A stretch of DNA of 9,268 bases from an uncultured Alphaproteobacteria bacterium (GCA_903898475.1 CAIUFU010000197.1:1-9268), one strand, 5' to 3'; positions 1-6,224 are shown, numbered from the stretch's first letter. A program made the numbers and translations. The notes: generated by a model not told the origin, from the letters alone.

Positions 1-1
1 A

Positions 2-91
2 AAAGTTAATAGGTCCCTGAGCAAAGGACGAAGTCCGTCGTCGAAGGGCCTGAAACGCGAATCATCAATAAAACTCTATCCACTCAAATGA
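2..91 (+). CDS. possible 3' end of an upstream gene (partial, uncertain)
   Basis: This frame is open from the left edge to a TGA at 89-91, which overlaps the murJ start as ATGA, a common arrangement for coupled genes. About 29 codons are visible, rich in Ser, Lys and Arg and ending in SSIKLYPLK. I do not recognise a family. Most of the visible part is a palindromic repeat (12-50), so the frame could be open by chance; 29 open codons are not rare. If real, it would be the upstream operon partner of murJ. The other two plus frames stop at 7-9 and 18-20. Confidence 0.25.
   Translation, partial: KVNRSLSKGRSPSSKGLKRESSIKLYPLK
12..50. repeat. palindromic repeat with nested hairpin
   Basis: Outer arms GGTCCCT (12-18) and AGGGCC (45-50) pair with one bulged T. 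An inner perfect stem GGAC/GTCC (26-29 and 33-36) has a GAA loop. The motif CCCTGAGC...GTCGAAGGG resembles short palindromic elements scattered through many proteobacterial genomes (from memory, not searched). No T-run follows, so it is not an obvious rho-independent terminator. It lies just upstream of murJ and inside an open frame. Confidence 0.6.
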
Positions 92-1662
92 CACTTTTCC
101 GCTCCGTATTCACGATTTCTTTCTACATCTCAATCTCACGCATTCTCGGCTTCATTCGCGACATCACAATCGCGCAATATCTTGGCGTTAGCATGCTCTC
201 CGACGCCTTTTTTGCTGCCTTTCGTTTACCCAATTTTTTCCGCCGCATCTTTGCAGAAGGCGCTTTCAACTCAGCCTTTGTGCCGATTTTTATTGAGAAA
301 TTGCAAGACCAAAAAGATGGCAAAGCGGCCCCAGGCGCCGAATTACTTTTTGTGCGCAATATTTTCTCGCTGCTCTTTTACGCCTTGCTAGTTTTCACCA
401 TCATCTTCCAACTTTTCATGCCGTTTTTCATGAAAGTTTTATTTCCCGGATTCTTCACCGACCCAGAAAAATCAACCCTTCTGATCACACTTTCGCGCAT
501 CACAATTTTTTATCTGATCTTCATTTCACTAGTTTCACTTTGCTCAGGCATTCTTAATTCAATTAGCAAATTCGCGGTTCCGGCCTCAGCGCCAATCGTT
601 TTAAATTTAACATTAATTGCCTCAGTTTTTGCTTTTGGCGCCATGGTTCCAAACTACGCCTACGCACTTTCTTGGGGCGTTTTTCTTGCGGGCATTTTGC
701 AATTTATTTGGGTCTTTTTCTTCACGGTTAAATCAGGATTTTTGCTTTATCCGCAAATGCCAAAATTCAATTCCGACATGAAAAAGTTTTTCAAAAAACT
801 AGTTCCAGGCATTATCGGAGGCAACGTGATGCAGATTAACCTGTTGGTTGACTCAATCTTTGCCAGCATGATTGCAGGTGCAGTTTCTTACCTTTATTAC
901 GCCGACCGCATCAACCAATTGCCTCTCGCCATGATTGGCATTGCAATAGGCGTGGCGCTTCTTCCTGCGCTTTCGCGCAAAATCAAAGCTGCCGATTCTG
1001 ATGGCGCAATCAAGTTACAAAACATGGCGCTAGAAGTTGGCTTGATCTTGGTAATCCCCGCCACTCTAGCTTTGACCGTTCTTGCCTATCCAATCATCTC
1101 ATCACTTTTTGAACGCGGAAAATTTACTTCTGACGAAAGTTTTTTTGTTGCCAAAGCCCTGATGTTTTACTCTTTTGGTCTTCCCTCTTACGTTTTGGTA
1201 AAAGTCATGGAACCAGCATTCTTCTCACGCGGCGACACTAAAACCCCAATGAAAATCGCTTTTGTTTGCTTGATTACCAACGGCGCTTTTAACGCAATTT
1301 TCTTCTACCTGGGCTTTGGTTATGTCGGCATTGTAATGGCTTCAATCATCTCAACTTATCTCAATTTAACCATCCTCACCACCACTCTAATTCGCCAAAA
1401 ACACTTCTATTTTGAAAAAGATTTCGCCAAAAAAATGGTGTTGATTTTAATCCCATCATTTTTGATGGCAGCCTCTCTATTCATGATGCGCGAGCATTTT
1501 GCTCAAAGCGAATCTTTAGGAAAAATTGCTGAACTCACCATCATGATTTTAGTCGGATTAATTGTTTACGGTGTTGCTGCATTCTTCTCTGGCAGTTTAA
1601 ATATTTTGCTGAAATCGAATCTCTTAAAAAGGAAAAAAAATGACATTGTCCCAAGCGCTTAG
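88..1662 (+). CDS. murJ: lipid II flippase MurJ (MviN family)
   Basis: MurJ moves undecaprenyl-linked lipid II from the cytoplasmic to the periplasmic face of the inner membrane for peptidoglycan synthesis. At 524 aa it matches the family's usual 500-530 aa, and hydrophobic segments fill most of its length, consistent with about 14 membrane helices. The N-terminal signature is intact: SRILGFIRD gives R18 and R24, and RLPNFFRRIFAEGAF gives R52, the same positions as functionally important arginines in E. coli MurJ. The YADRINQLP segment (271-279) supplies D273 and R274; the position of E. coli E273 is Gln277 here, which I believe is common in this lineage. FERGKF lies at 341-346. The C-terminus is short and basic (LLKRKKND). 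The ATG at 88 has no clear Shine-Dalgarno, and it overlaps the stop of a possible upstream frame. It is the first complete gene of the plus-strand operon, and its last 23 bp overlap the next gene. Confidence 0.96.
   Translation: MTLFRSVFTISFYISISRILGFIRDITIAQYLGVSMLSDAFFAAFRLPNFFRRIFAEGAFNSAFVPIFIEKLQDQKDGKAAPGAELLFVRNIFSLLFYALLVFTIIFQLFMPFFMKVLFPGFFTDPEKSTLLITLSRITIFYLIFISLVSLCSGILNSISKFAVPASAPIVLNLTLIASVFAFGAMVPNYAYALSWGVFLAGILQFIWVFFFTVKSGFLLYPQMPKFNSDMKKFFKKLVPGIIGGNVMQINLLVDSIFASMIAGAVSYLYYADRINQLPLAMIGIAIGVALLPALSRKIKAADSDGAIKLQNMALEVGLILVIPATLALTVLAYPIISSLFERGKFTSDESFFVAKALMFYSFGLPSYVLVKVMEPAFFSRGDTKTPMKIAFVCLITNGAFNAIFFYLGFGYVGIVMASIISTYLNLTILTTTLIRQKHFYFEKDFAKKMVLILIPSFLMAASLFMMREHFAQSESLGKIAELTIMILVGLIVYGVAAFFSGSLNILLKSNLLKRKKNDIVPSA
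1629..1634 (+). promoter_or_regulatory. ribosome binding site inside the murJ 3' end
   Basis: AAGGAA sits 5 nt before the ATG at 1640, within the last murJ codons. It fixes the start of the RNA methyltransferase and makes the 23-bp gene overlap credible. An eight-A run leads directly into the start codon. Confidence 0.6.
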
Positions 1663-2704
1663 CGCCACACCCTGCCCTTATTTTGAGGCCTGTGGTGGTT
1701 GTGATTTTTTAGATTTGAGTGAAAAAAATTACCAGGAACTCAAGAAAAAAAACCTCCAAGAAAATTATAAAGATGCCAGTTGGATCTGGGTTGGACCGCA
1801 TTCACGCCGCAAAATAAATTTGCAAATAGGCGCTAAAAATCAGATCGGATTTTTCGCTAAAAAATCGAAAGACTTAGCTGAAATTGAAAGTTGCTTTGTT
1901 GCTGAACCAGCAATTTCTGATTTGATTTTGCCGCTGAAAAATTTGCTAAAAACTCAAGATCAAAATCTTTTCACCCAAATCTCTGTCACCTTATTTGACA
2001 ATGGTTTGGACCTAATTTTTGCTGCAAAAAAAGAGTTAAATTTTTCACAAACCCAAAAGCTTTTGCATTTTGGCCAAGAGAAAAATCTCAATATTTCTTA
2101 CCGCATTAAAGATCACGTCGCACCGATTTTTATCACCCGCAAAAACCAAATTTTTTATCCAGATTTTAAAGTTGATTTGGGTTCGGAAATCTTCATTCAA
2201 GCAACCAAGACGGGACTCAAAAGCATTACAAAAATCATCCGCGATTTTTTAGGACAAAATAAAAACATCAAAAACATCGTCGATATTTACGCCGGTTTTG
2301 GCGCTTATTCTTTTGCCACAATTGATTTAGCAAAATCGATTTCTGCTTTTGAAGGAAATGAAAAAATGGTCAATGCCATCAATAAAAACGCCGCTGCAAA
2401 TGGCATTGCTAATAAATTAAAAGCTGAAGTTTGCGACTTGTTTGCAAGTCCCATCCACAAACGCGATCTCAATCATTTTGATTTAGCTATCATCAATCCA
2501 CCAAGAAACGGCGCGTCGCCGCAGGTTTTGGAAATTTCAAAATCGACACTCAAAAATGTCATTTACGTTTCTTGCAATCCCGAAAGTTTTGCTCGTGATT
2601 CTAAGATTCTAATTGACTCAGGATTTAAGATTACAAATCTCACCGCCCTTGACCAGTTTTACTCTACCAAGCATTTAGAGCTTATCGCAATTTTTCAAAA
2701 ATAG
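1640..2704 (+). CDS. TrmA/RlmC/RlmD-type 23S rRNA or tRNA (uracil-C5) methyltransferase, TRAM-less
   Basis: This is predicted to make 5-methyluridine in RNA using SAM. Cys12, Cys18 and Cys21 (C-x5-CGGC), with Cys85 as the probable fourth ligand, form the [4Fe-4S] cluster site of the RlmC/RlmD branch. The catalytic half has FIQA (185-188), SAM motif I IYAGFGAYSFA (216-226), acidic E238, INPPRNGA (285-292), the YVSCNPESFARD motif with nucleophile Cys312, and HLE with probable general base Glu347. At 354 aa it is shorter than E. coli RlmD (about 430 aa): the usual N-terminal TRAM RNA-binding domain is missing and the protein starts almost at the Fe-S cysteines. The start overlaps murJ by 23 bp and has a Shine-Dalgarno. 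Whether the target is rRNA or tRNA cannot be read from sequence; the cluster makes rRNA (U1939 or U747) more likely than TrmA activity. Confidence 0.9.
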   Translation: MTLSQALSATPCPYFEACGGCDFLDLSEKNYQELKKKNLQENYKDASWIWVGPHSRRKINLQIGAKNQIGFFAKKSKDLAEIESCFVAEPAISDLILPLKNLLKTQDQNLFTQISVTLFDNGLDLIFAAKKELNFSQTQKLLHFGQEKNLNISYRIKDHVAPIFITRKNQIFYPDFKVDLGSEIFIQATKTGLKSITKIIRDFLGQNKNIKNIVDIYAGFGAYSFATIDLAKSISAFEGNEKMVNAINKNAAANGIANKLKAEVCDLFASPIHKRDLNHFDLAIINPPRNGASPQVLEISKSTLKNVIYVSCNPESFARDSKILIDSGFKITNLTALDQFYSTKHLELIAIFQK

Positions 2705-2708
2705 ATTT

Positions 2709-4478
2709 ATGAAAAAAACCAACACCCCACCGAACTGGGATTTATCTGACTTTTACGCCTCGCCAAAAGATAAAAAAATCGCTGCCGAAATTAAAAAAAT
2801 TTCTGACGATACAAAAAAATTCACCAAAGAATTTTGTGGAAAAATTGGCAAACTCTCCGCCCCACAACTTTTTTTAGCGATTAAAAAATTTGAAGAACTC
2901 TGCGAAAAAATCGGCAAAATTTCTAGCTATTCACAATTGCTCTACGCTTCTGATTTATCGAACCAAGACAATGTTGCCTTCCATCAAAACACTTCTGAGA
3001 CCTTAAGCAAATTTGAATCAGAATTAATTTTTTTCTCGCTCGAATTAAACAAAATCGACGACAAAAAATTAGCGCTTTTGCTGAAAAATTCTGACTTAAA
3101 AAAATACCAACCTTTCATTCGCGATACTCGCGCTTTCAAAAAATATCAGCTCTCAGAAGAGCTAGAAAAATTCTCACTAGAAAAAGGCCTAACCGGCCGT
3201 AACGCCTTTGTGCGCTTGTTTGATGAGACAGTTAATAATCTAAAATTTTCTTACCGCGGCAAGGTTTTGAACTCGCAAGAAATATTTGATTTAGTTTCAA
3301 ATGCCGACGAAAAAGTTAGAAAAGACGCCGCCAAAGCAATTGGCAAAACCTTCGAAGAAAATTCCAAAATTTTCGCCTTCATCACCAATATTCTAGCCAA
3401 AGATAAAGCAGTTGAAGATTCTTGGCGTGGCTTTGCCAAACCAATATCCTCGCGCAATCTCAGCAATTTTGTTGAAGATGAAGTGGTTGATGTTTTGGTA
3501 AAAAAAGTGAAAGAAAATTACGGCAAGATTTCACATCGCTACTACAAAATTAAGGCCAAAACTTTAGGCAAAAAAATCTTAAATCACTGGGATCGCAACG
3601 CCCCTTTAAGCAAAGCAGAAAATAAAGTAATTCCTTGGGAAGAGGCTAAATCTCTGGTTCTATCAGCCTATGGCGAGTTCTCACCCGAGATGGAAAAAAT
3701 TGCTGAGATCTTTTTTAAGAAAAATTGGATCGACGCTAAAGTTAAGAGCGGCAAGGATTCTGGCGCTTTCTCACATTCTTGCGTGCCATCAGTTCACCCT
3801 TACATTTTAATGAATTACCAAGGCAAAGTCCGCGACGTGATGACTTTAGCCCATGAACTTGGTCACGGCGTGCATCAATATTTGGCGCGCGCTCAGGGCT
3901 ATTTTATGAGCGGCACGCCTTTGACTTTAGCAGAAACAGCATCAGTTTTTGGCGAACAATTAACCTTCCAAAAAATTCTTAAAAACGAAAAAGACACCAA
4001 GAAGAAAAAGATAATTATCGCCAATAAAGTTGAAGACATGATTAGCACTGTGGTGCGTCAAATTGCCTTTTTAGAATTTGAAAGAAAAGTGCACGAAGCC
4101 AGAAAAGACGGGGAAATTCCTTTGGAGAAAATCTGCGAATTTTGGATGGAAGTGCAAAAAGAAAGTCTCGGCGCGGCCTTCAAATTTGACCAAGAATATC
4201 GCTTCTTTTGGAGCTACATTCCACACTTCATCCACTCACCTTTTTACGTTTACGCTTACGCTTTTGGCGACTGTTTAGTCAATTCACTTTACGGCGTTTA
4301 CAAGTCGGGTAAAATTAAAAACTTCGAAGAAAAATATTTGGCGATGCTTACAGGTGGCGGCACCAAAGGCCACAAAGAAATGTTAGAACCATTTGGACTT
4401 TCAATCAAAGATCCAAAATTCTGGCAAGCCGGACTTGATGTAATCATCGGCTACATCGATCAATTGGAGGAGATGTAA
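2709..4478 (+). CDS. pepF: oligoendopeptidase F, M3 family zinc metallopeptidase
   Basis: This cytosolic peptidase cleaves oligopeptides, probably recycling peptides from protein turnover or cleaved signal peptides. The 589-aa length is typical of M3B enzymes. The helical N-terminal region (about 1-200) opens with the family-like PPNWDLSDFY. The catalytic domain holds HELGH at 382-386 (zinc ligands H382 and H386, catalytic E383) and the third ligand E409 in LAETASVFGE. The C-terminal IPHFIHSPFYVYAYAFG stretch (504-520) is a PepF hallmark for the substrate-binding wall. There is no signal peptide or membrane segment. It starts 4 bp after the RNA methyltransferase, with only a weak upstream purine stretch, so translational coupling is likely. 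The protein is very lysine-rich, in line with the A-rich genome. The family assignment is firm; the physiological substrate is unknown. Confidence 0.96.
   Translation: MKKTNTPPNWDLSDFYASPKDKKIAAEIKKISDDTKKFTKEFCGKIGKLSAPQLFLAIKKFEELCEKIGKISSYSQLLYASDLSNQDNVAFHQNTSETLSKFESELIFFSLELNKIDDKKLALLLKNSDLKKYQPFIRDTRAFKKYQLSEELEKFSLEKGLTGRNAFVRLFDETVNNLKFSYRGKVLNSQEIFDLVSNADEKVRKDAAKAIGKTFEENSKIFAFITNILAKDKAVEDSWRGFAKPISSRNLSNFVEDEVVDVLVKKVKENYGKISHRYYKIKAKTLGKKILNHWDRNAPLSKAENKVIPWEEAKSLVLSAYGEFSPEMEKIAEIFFKKNWIDAKVKSGKDSGAFSHSCVPSVHPYILMNYQGKVRDVMTLAHELGHGVHQYLARAQGYFMSGTPLTLAETASVFGEQLTFQKILKNEKDTKKKKIIIANKVEDMISTVVRQIAFLEFERKVHEARKDGEIPLEKICEFWMEVQKESLGAAFKFDQEYRFFWSYIPHFIHSPFYVYAYAFGDCLVNSLYGVYKSGKIKNFEEKYLAMLTGGGTKGHKEMLEPFGLSIKDPKFWQAGLDVIIGYIDQLEEM
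4466..4472 (+). promoter_or_regulatory. strong Shine-Dalgarno in the pepF 3' end
   Basis: GGAGGAG lies 6 nt before the ATG at 4479 and is encoded by the last codons of pepF (LEEM). It is the best ribosome binding site in the window and settles the start of the DOT1-like methyltransferase, which begins immediately after the pepF stop. Confidence 0.8.
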
Positions 4479-5093
4479 ATGATTAATCCAGTTTACGCAG
4501 AAACTTTATTCAATCACTTGTACGGAAATATTAATGGTTACGGAATTTCAACCGCAGCGCGAGCAAGTTCTGGGCTTGATACTGAAAAATTACTTTACGG
4601 CGAATTACCTTTTCAAACTTGGAAAGACATTATTGAGCGCGCCAATCCCAAAAAAGATGGCGTGTTTTTTGACTTGGGATCGGGCACGGGACGCGTCGTA
4701 ATTGCTTCGCATTTGCTTGGTGAATTTCAAAAATGCCTTGGGGTTGAACTACTTAAAGGCTTGCACGACAAGGCTTGCGAGGTGAAAACCGAATTTGAAA
4801 AAAATATTAAACCGCAAATCGAAACTCACGCTTTAGGGCGCGAATTAAATTTTTTCTGCAATGATATTTTTGAAATCGATCTGCGAGAAGCTGATTTCTT
4901 GTTCATGAATCACCCTTTCAAAGAGAGTGAAATTTTTGATAAACTTGAAGAAAAAATTTTGGACGAATTAAAAGCAGGAAGTAAGATTGTTACAACCATC
5001 CGTTCACTAAAGAATCCGCGTTTCAAAAACCTAGGAAACCAAACTTATAAATTCAGCTGGGGTGATTCTACAGCATATTTTTTCGAGACGTAA
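4479..5093 (+). CDS. DOT1-like class I SAM-dependent methyltransferase
   Basis: This 204-aa single-domain methyltransferase has a clear Rossmann SAM site: FFDLGSGTGRVV (63-74) as motif I and GVE with E90 as the ribose-binding acid. Several further blocks follow the order seen in the eukaryotic histone H3-K79 methyltransferase DOT1. These are YGELPF (40-45, like the DOT1 YGE-T/S-F loop), NDIFEID (128-134), FMNHPF (142-147, like the DOT1 FVNN-AF segment), AGSKIVTTIRSLKNPRF (166-182) and a C-terminal W-x6-YFFET strand. From family knowledge, DOT1-like enzymes methylate lysines of chromatin proteins, and the archaeal relative aKMT4 acts on DNA-binding proteins. The bacterial substrate here is unknown; the lysine-rich protein encoded 3 bp downstream is an obvious candidate, but that is inference. 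It has a strong Shine-Dalgarno and abuts pepF with no gap. A small-molecule or translation-factor methyltransferase remains possible. The methyltransferase fold is near certain; the DOT1 relationship is likely. Confidence 0.72.
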   Translation: MINPVYAETLFNHLYGNINGYGISTAARASSGLDTEKLLYGELPFQTWKDIIERANPKKDGVFFDLGSGTGRVVIASHLLGEFQKCLGVELLKGLHDKACEVKTEFEKNIKPQIETHALGRELNFFCNDIFEIDLREADFLFMNHPFKESEIFDKLEEKILDELKAGSKIVTTIRSLKNPRFKNLGNQTYKFSWGDSTAYFFET

Positions 5094-5096
5094 ATT

Positions 5097-5390
5097 ATGA
5101 AAAAGAAAATCGTTAAAGCCGCACCAAAAAAAGTTATCAAAAAGAAAGTGGTTAAAGCCGCACCAGTTAAAGCTAAAAAGGCTGTGGTGAAAAAAGTTTT
5201 AGCAAAAAAAATCGTTAAAAGAACACCACAAAAAGCAGTGGCTGAAGCTACTACTTCTAAAAGAAAACCGGTTTCAATCAGAATCCTTACCAGCGACATC
5301 GAAACCATTAAAATCAAAGCTGCAAAGCTTGGCGTTCCTTATCAAACCTACATTAATATTCTTATTCATCGCGACGCGGTGAGCGAGTAA
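5097..5390 (+). CDS. histone-H1-like Lys-rich tail fused to a ribbon-helix-helix (CopG/BrnA-type) domain
   Basis: This 97-aa protein has two parts. Residues 1-58 hold about 21 Lys and 2 Arg with Ala, Val and Pro, and only one acidic residue. KKKIVKAAP (2-10) recurs as KKKVVKAAP (15-23) and, degraded, as AKKIVKRTP (36-44). This resembles H1-type bacterial tails such as AlgP or chlamydial Hc1/Hc2, which bind DNA non-specifically. Residues 58-95 look like a ribbon-helix-helix: strand PVSIRIL, helix SDIETIKIKAAKLG, then VPYQTYINILIHRDA. The PYQT-x2-N/S-x-LIH pattern is typical of CopG-type antitoxins. No toxin gene adjoins it, so a stand-alone DNA-binding or nucleoid-associated role fits better than a toxin-antitoxin pair. 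It follows the DOT1-like gene by 3 bp and precedes holC by 16 bp. Its partner and function are unproven. Confidence 0.8.
   Translation: MKKKIVKAAPKKVIKKKVVKAAPVKAKKAVVKKVLAKKIVKRTPQKAVAEATTSKRKPVSIRILTSDIETIKIKAAKLGVPYQTYINILIHRDAVSE
5100..5165 (+). repeat. 13-codon tandem duplication in the Lys-rich tail
   Basis: GTTAAAGCCGCACCA occurs at 5112-5126 and again, identical, at 5151-5165, a spacing of 39 bp or 13 codons. At protein level KKKIVKAAP and KKKVVKAAP are the two copies, and a third diverged copy is encoded at 5202-5228. The identical nucleotides suggest recent in-frame expansion of the tail. Confidence 0.75.
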
Positions 5391-5394
5391 TTCT

Positions 5395-5401
5395 AAAAAG
5401 G
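5395..5401 (+). promoter_or_regulatory. ribosome binding site of holC
   Basis: AAAAAGG lies 5 nt before the ATG at 5407, in the 16-bp gap after the Lys-rich gene, and supports this holC start. Confidence 0.6.
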
Positions 5402-5406
5402 CACCA

Positions 5407-5841
5407 ATGGCGACAGAAATAAATTTTTACCAAGCTGACGAAACTATCATAAAGTCTCTGGCACCTTTGCTTCTCAAGGTTTTGGACGAGAAGAAAAAGG
5501 CGTTTATTTTCTGTCAAAATCCTGCCCAAATTAAGGCGATTGACGATTCTTTGTGGAGTTACGGACGTAATAAATTCATTCCCCACATTACAATTTCTGA
5601 TAAGGATTTTGTTTTGGAACGTCAGCCGATTTTGATTTCAGATAAAGAAGAAAATTCTAACAAAGCCGATTATTTGGTTTTTTTAGATGTGCCATCCGCT
5701 GGCTTTTTATCTAGCTTTGAGCGGGTCTTTTATTTTTTTGAAGAACAGAATTTTGCAGTTGCAGAAGGGATCGCGAAGAAAATTAAACCAAAGAATTGCT
5801 ATAAGAAATTAGATGGAAAGTGGGTGAAGTTTAGCTTCTAA
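5407..5841 (+). CDS. holC: DNA polymerase III chi subunit
   Basis: Chi is the clamp-loader accessory subunit that, with psi, links the replicative polymerase to single-stranded-DNA-binding protein (SSB). The 144-aa length matches the family. Recognisable segments are INFYQ near the N-terminus (5-9), KKAFIFCQNPAQIKAIDDSLWSYGRNKFIPH (30-60 in outline, with the conserved D-x-LW and F-x-PH pattern), QPILISDKEENSNKADYLVFLD (73-94 in outline), FERVFYFFEE (104-113) and a C-terminal GKWVKF. It is the last gene of the plus operon. The stop codon lies inside a perfect 12-bp hairpin. In other alphaproteobacteria I recall holC beside the leucyl aminopeptidase gene pepA; here the only peptidase nearby is pepF, three genes upstream. 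Confidence 0.92.
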   Translation: MATEINFYQADETIIKSLAPLLLKVLDEKKKAFIFCQNPAQIKAIDDSLWSYGRNKFIPHITISDKDFVLERQPILISDKEENSNKADYLVFLDVPSAGFLSSFERVFYFFEEQNFAVAEGIAKKIKPKNCYKKLDGKWVKFSF

Positions 5842-5849
5842 ACTTCACC
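5823..5849 (+). other. perfect hairpin spanning the holC stop codon
   Basis: GGTGAAGTTTAG (5823-5834) pairs with CTAAACTTCACC (5838-5849) through a 3-nt CTT loop. The stop codon TAA (5839-5841) is in the descending arm. No T-run follows, so it is not a standard intrinsic terminator; it may protect the mRNA 3' end or be part of the repeat-rich tail. Confidence 0.6.
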
Positions 5850-5873
5850 ACTGCTGCACCTTACCTTTAGTTT

Positions 5874-5974
5874 TCACCCCGTCGCATGACGGGGCCCATC
5901 TAGTCACAAATTATGAATTTTATTATTTAATTCTGAGCTCCCGACACCGTGGACCCCGTCATTCGACGGGGTGA
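5874..5974 (-). repeat. dispersed palindromic repeat, copy A
   Basis: TCACCCCGTC (5874-5883) and GACGGGGTGA (5965-5974) are perfect inverted ends. Each end also forms its own 7-bp hairpin: CCCCGTC/GACGGGG at 5877-5894 (loop GCAT) and at 5954-5971 (loop ATTC). The reverse complement of about 5874-5949 aligns with copy B near 9018-9097, sharing GGTGTC, GAGCTCAGAA, ATTCATAA, AGATGG and CCCCGTC in the same order. Copies A and B face opposite ways, and the A+T-rich core separates the G+C-rich arms. Confidence 0.75.
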
Positions 5975-6055
5975 CAATCGAGAATGTAATTACCAACAAA
6001 AAAGGCTCCTCTGAAATTTTCAGAGGAGCCTTTTTTAAATTTTAGTGTCGGGAGC
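5937..6055. repeat. 11-bp inverted repeat enclosing hairpin and terminator
   Basis: GCTCCCGACAC (5937-5947) is exactly complementary to GTGTCGGGAGC (6045-6055). The pair encloses one repeat hairpin and the terminator, so a large branched structure could form. CTCCCGAC at 6120-6127 could compete for the same partner. Confidence 0.6.
5998..6036. terminator. bidirectional rho-independent terminator
   Basis: A six-A run is followed by GGCTCCTCTGA (6004-6014), a short loop, its exact complement TCAGAGGAGCC (6020-6030), and a six-T run (6031-6036). The symmetry gives a stem plus U-tract on both strands, suited to ending both the murJ-holC operon and the ftsH-queE operon. Confidence 0.93.
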
Positions 6056-6224
6056 CACCACCACGCAAACCCGGCGTGTGTATTCATATTCCCTGTAAAA
6101 GGTTTTGTATTCTGATACACTCCCGACGGAGGGCAATTTATTTTCAGTGACCCATTTTTAGCAAGAGGTTTTTTATATTTTTTTTTTATGCTCCGAACTA
6201 TTGAAAACAAGACCTCTAGCAATC

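Larger units (their letters stand above)
5842..6224. other. 383-bp convergent intergenic region
   Basis: This region lies between the ends of holC and queE and holds no convincing gene. It contains the 3' arm of the stop-codon hairpin, one copy of the dispersed palindromic repeat (5874-5974), the bidirectional terminator (5998-6036), and an 11-bp inverted repeat around the terminator. From 6045 to 6224 there is A+T-rich sequence with a further CTCCCGAC (6120-6127), complementary to 6047-6054, and an imperfect pair GCAAGAGGT (from about 6159) and ACCTCTAGC (6212-6220) around a T-rich stretch. I see no tRNA or riboswitch. Confidence 0.7.

Noticed and set aside
5045..5317. Minus-strand open frame of 90 codons that reads as a hydrophobic, Phe/Ala-rich membrane-like protein
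   Set aside because: It is the antisense of the lysine-rich tail: AAA/AAG codons read backwards give Phe and Leu. The plus strand has a recognisable domain and fits the operon spacing.
5097..5841. Toxin-antitoxin module (RHH antitoxin followed by a toxin)
   Set aside because: The downstream gene is clearly the DNA polymerase III chi subunit, not a BrnT/RelE-type toxin, and the upstream gene is a methyltransferase.
5959..6222. Minus-strand open frame of 87 codons starting with TTG just after queE
   Set aside because: It runs through the intrinsic terminator and repeat hairpins, uses a rare start, and shows no recognisable domain.
5842..6224. tRNA, riboswitch or small RNA gene in the convergent intergenic region
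   Set aside because: No cloverleaf with a T-loop GTTC motif or known aptamer pattern is visible; the stems are explained by the terminator and repeats.
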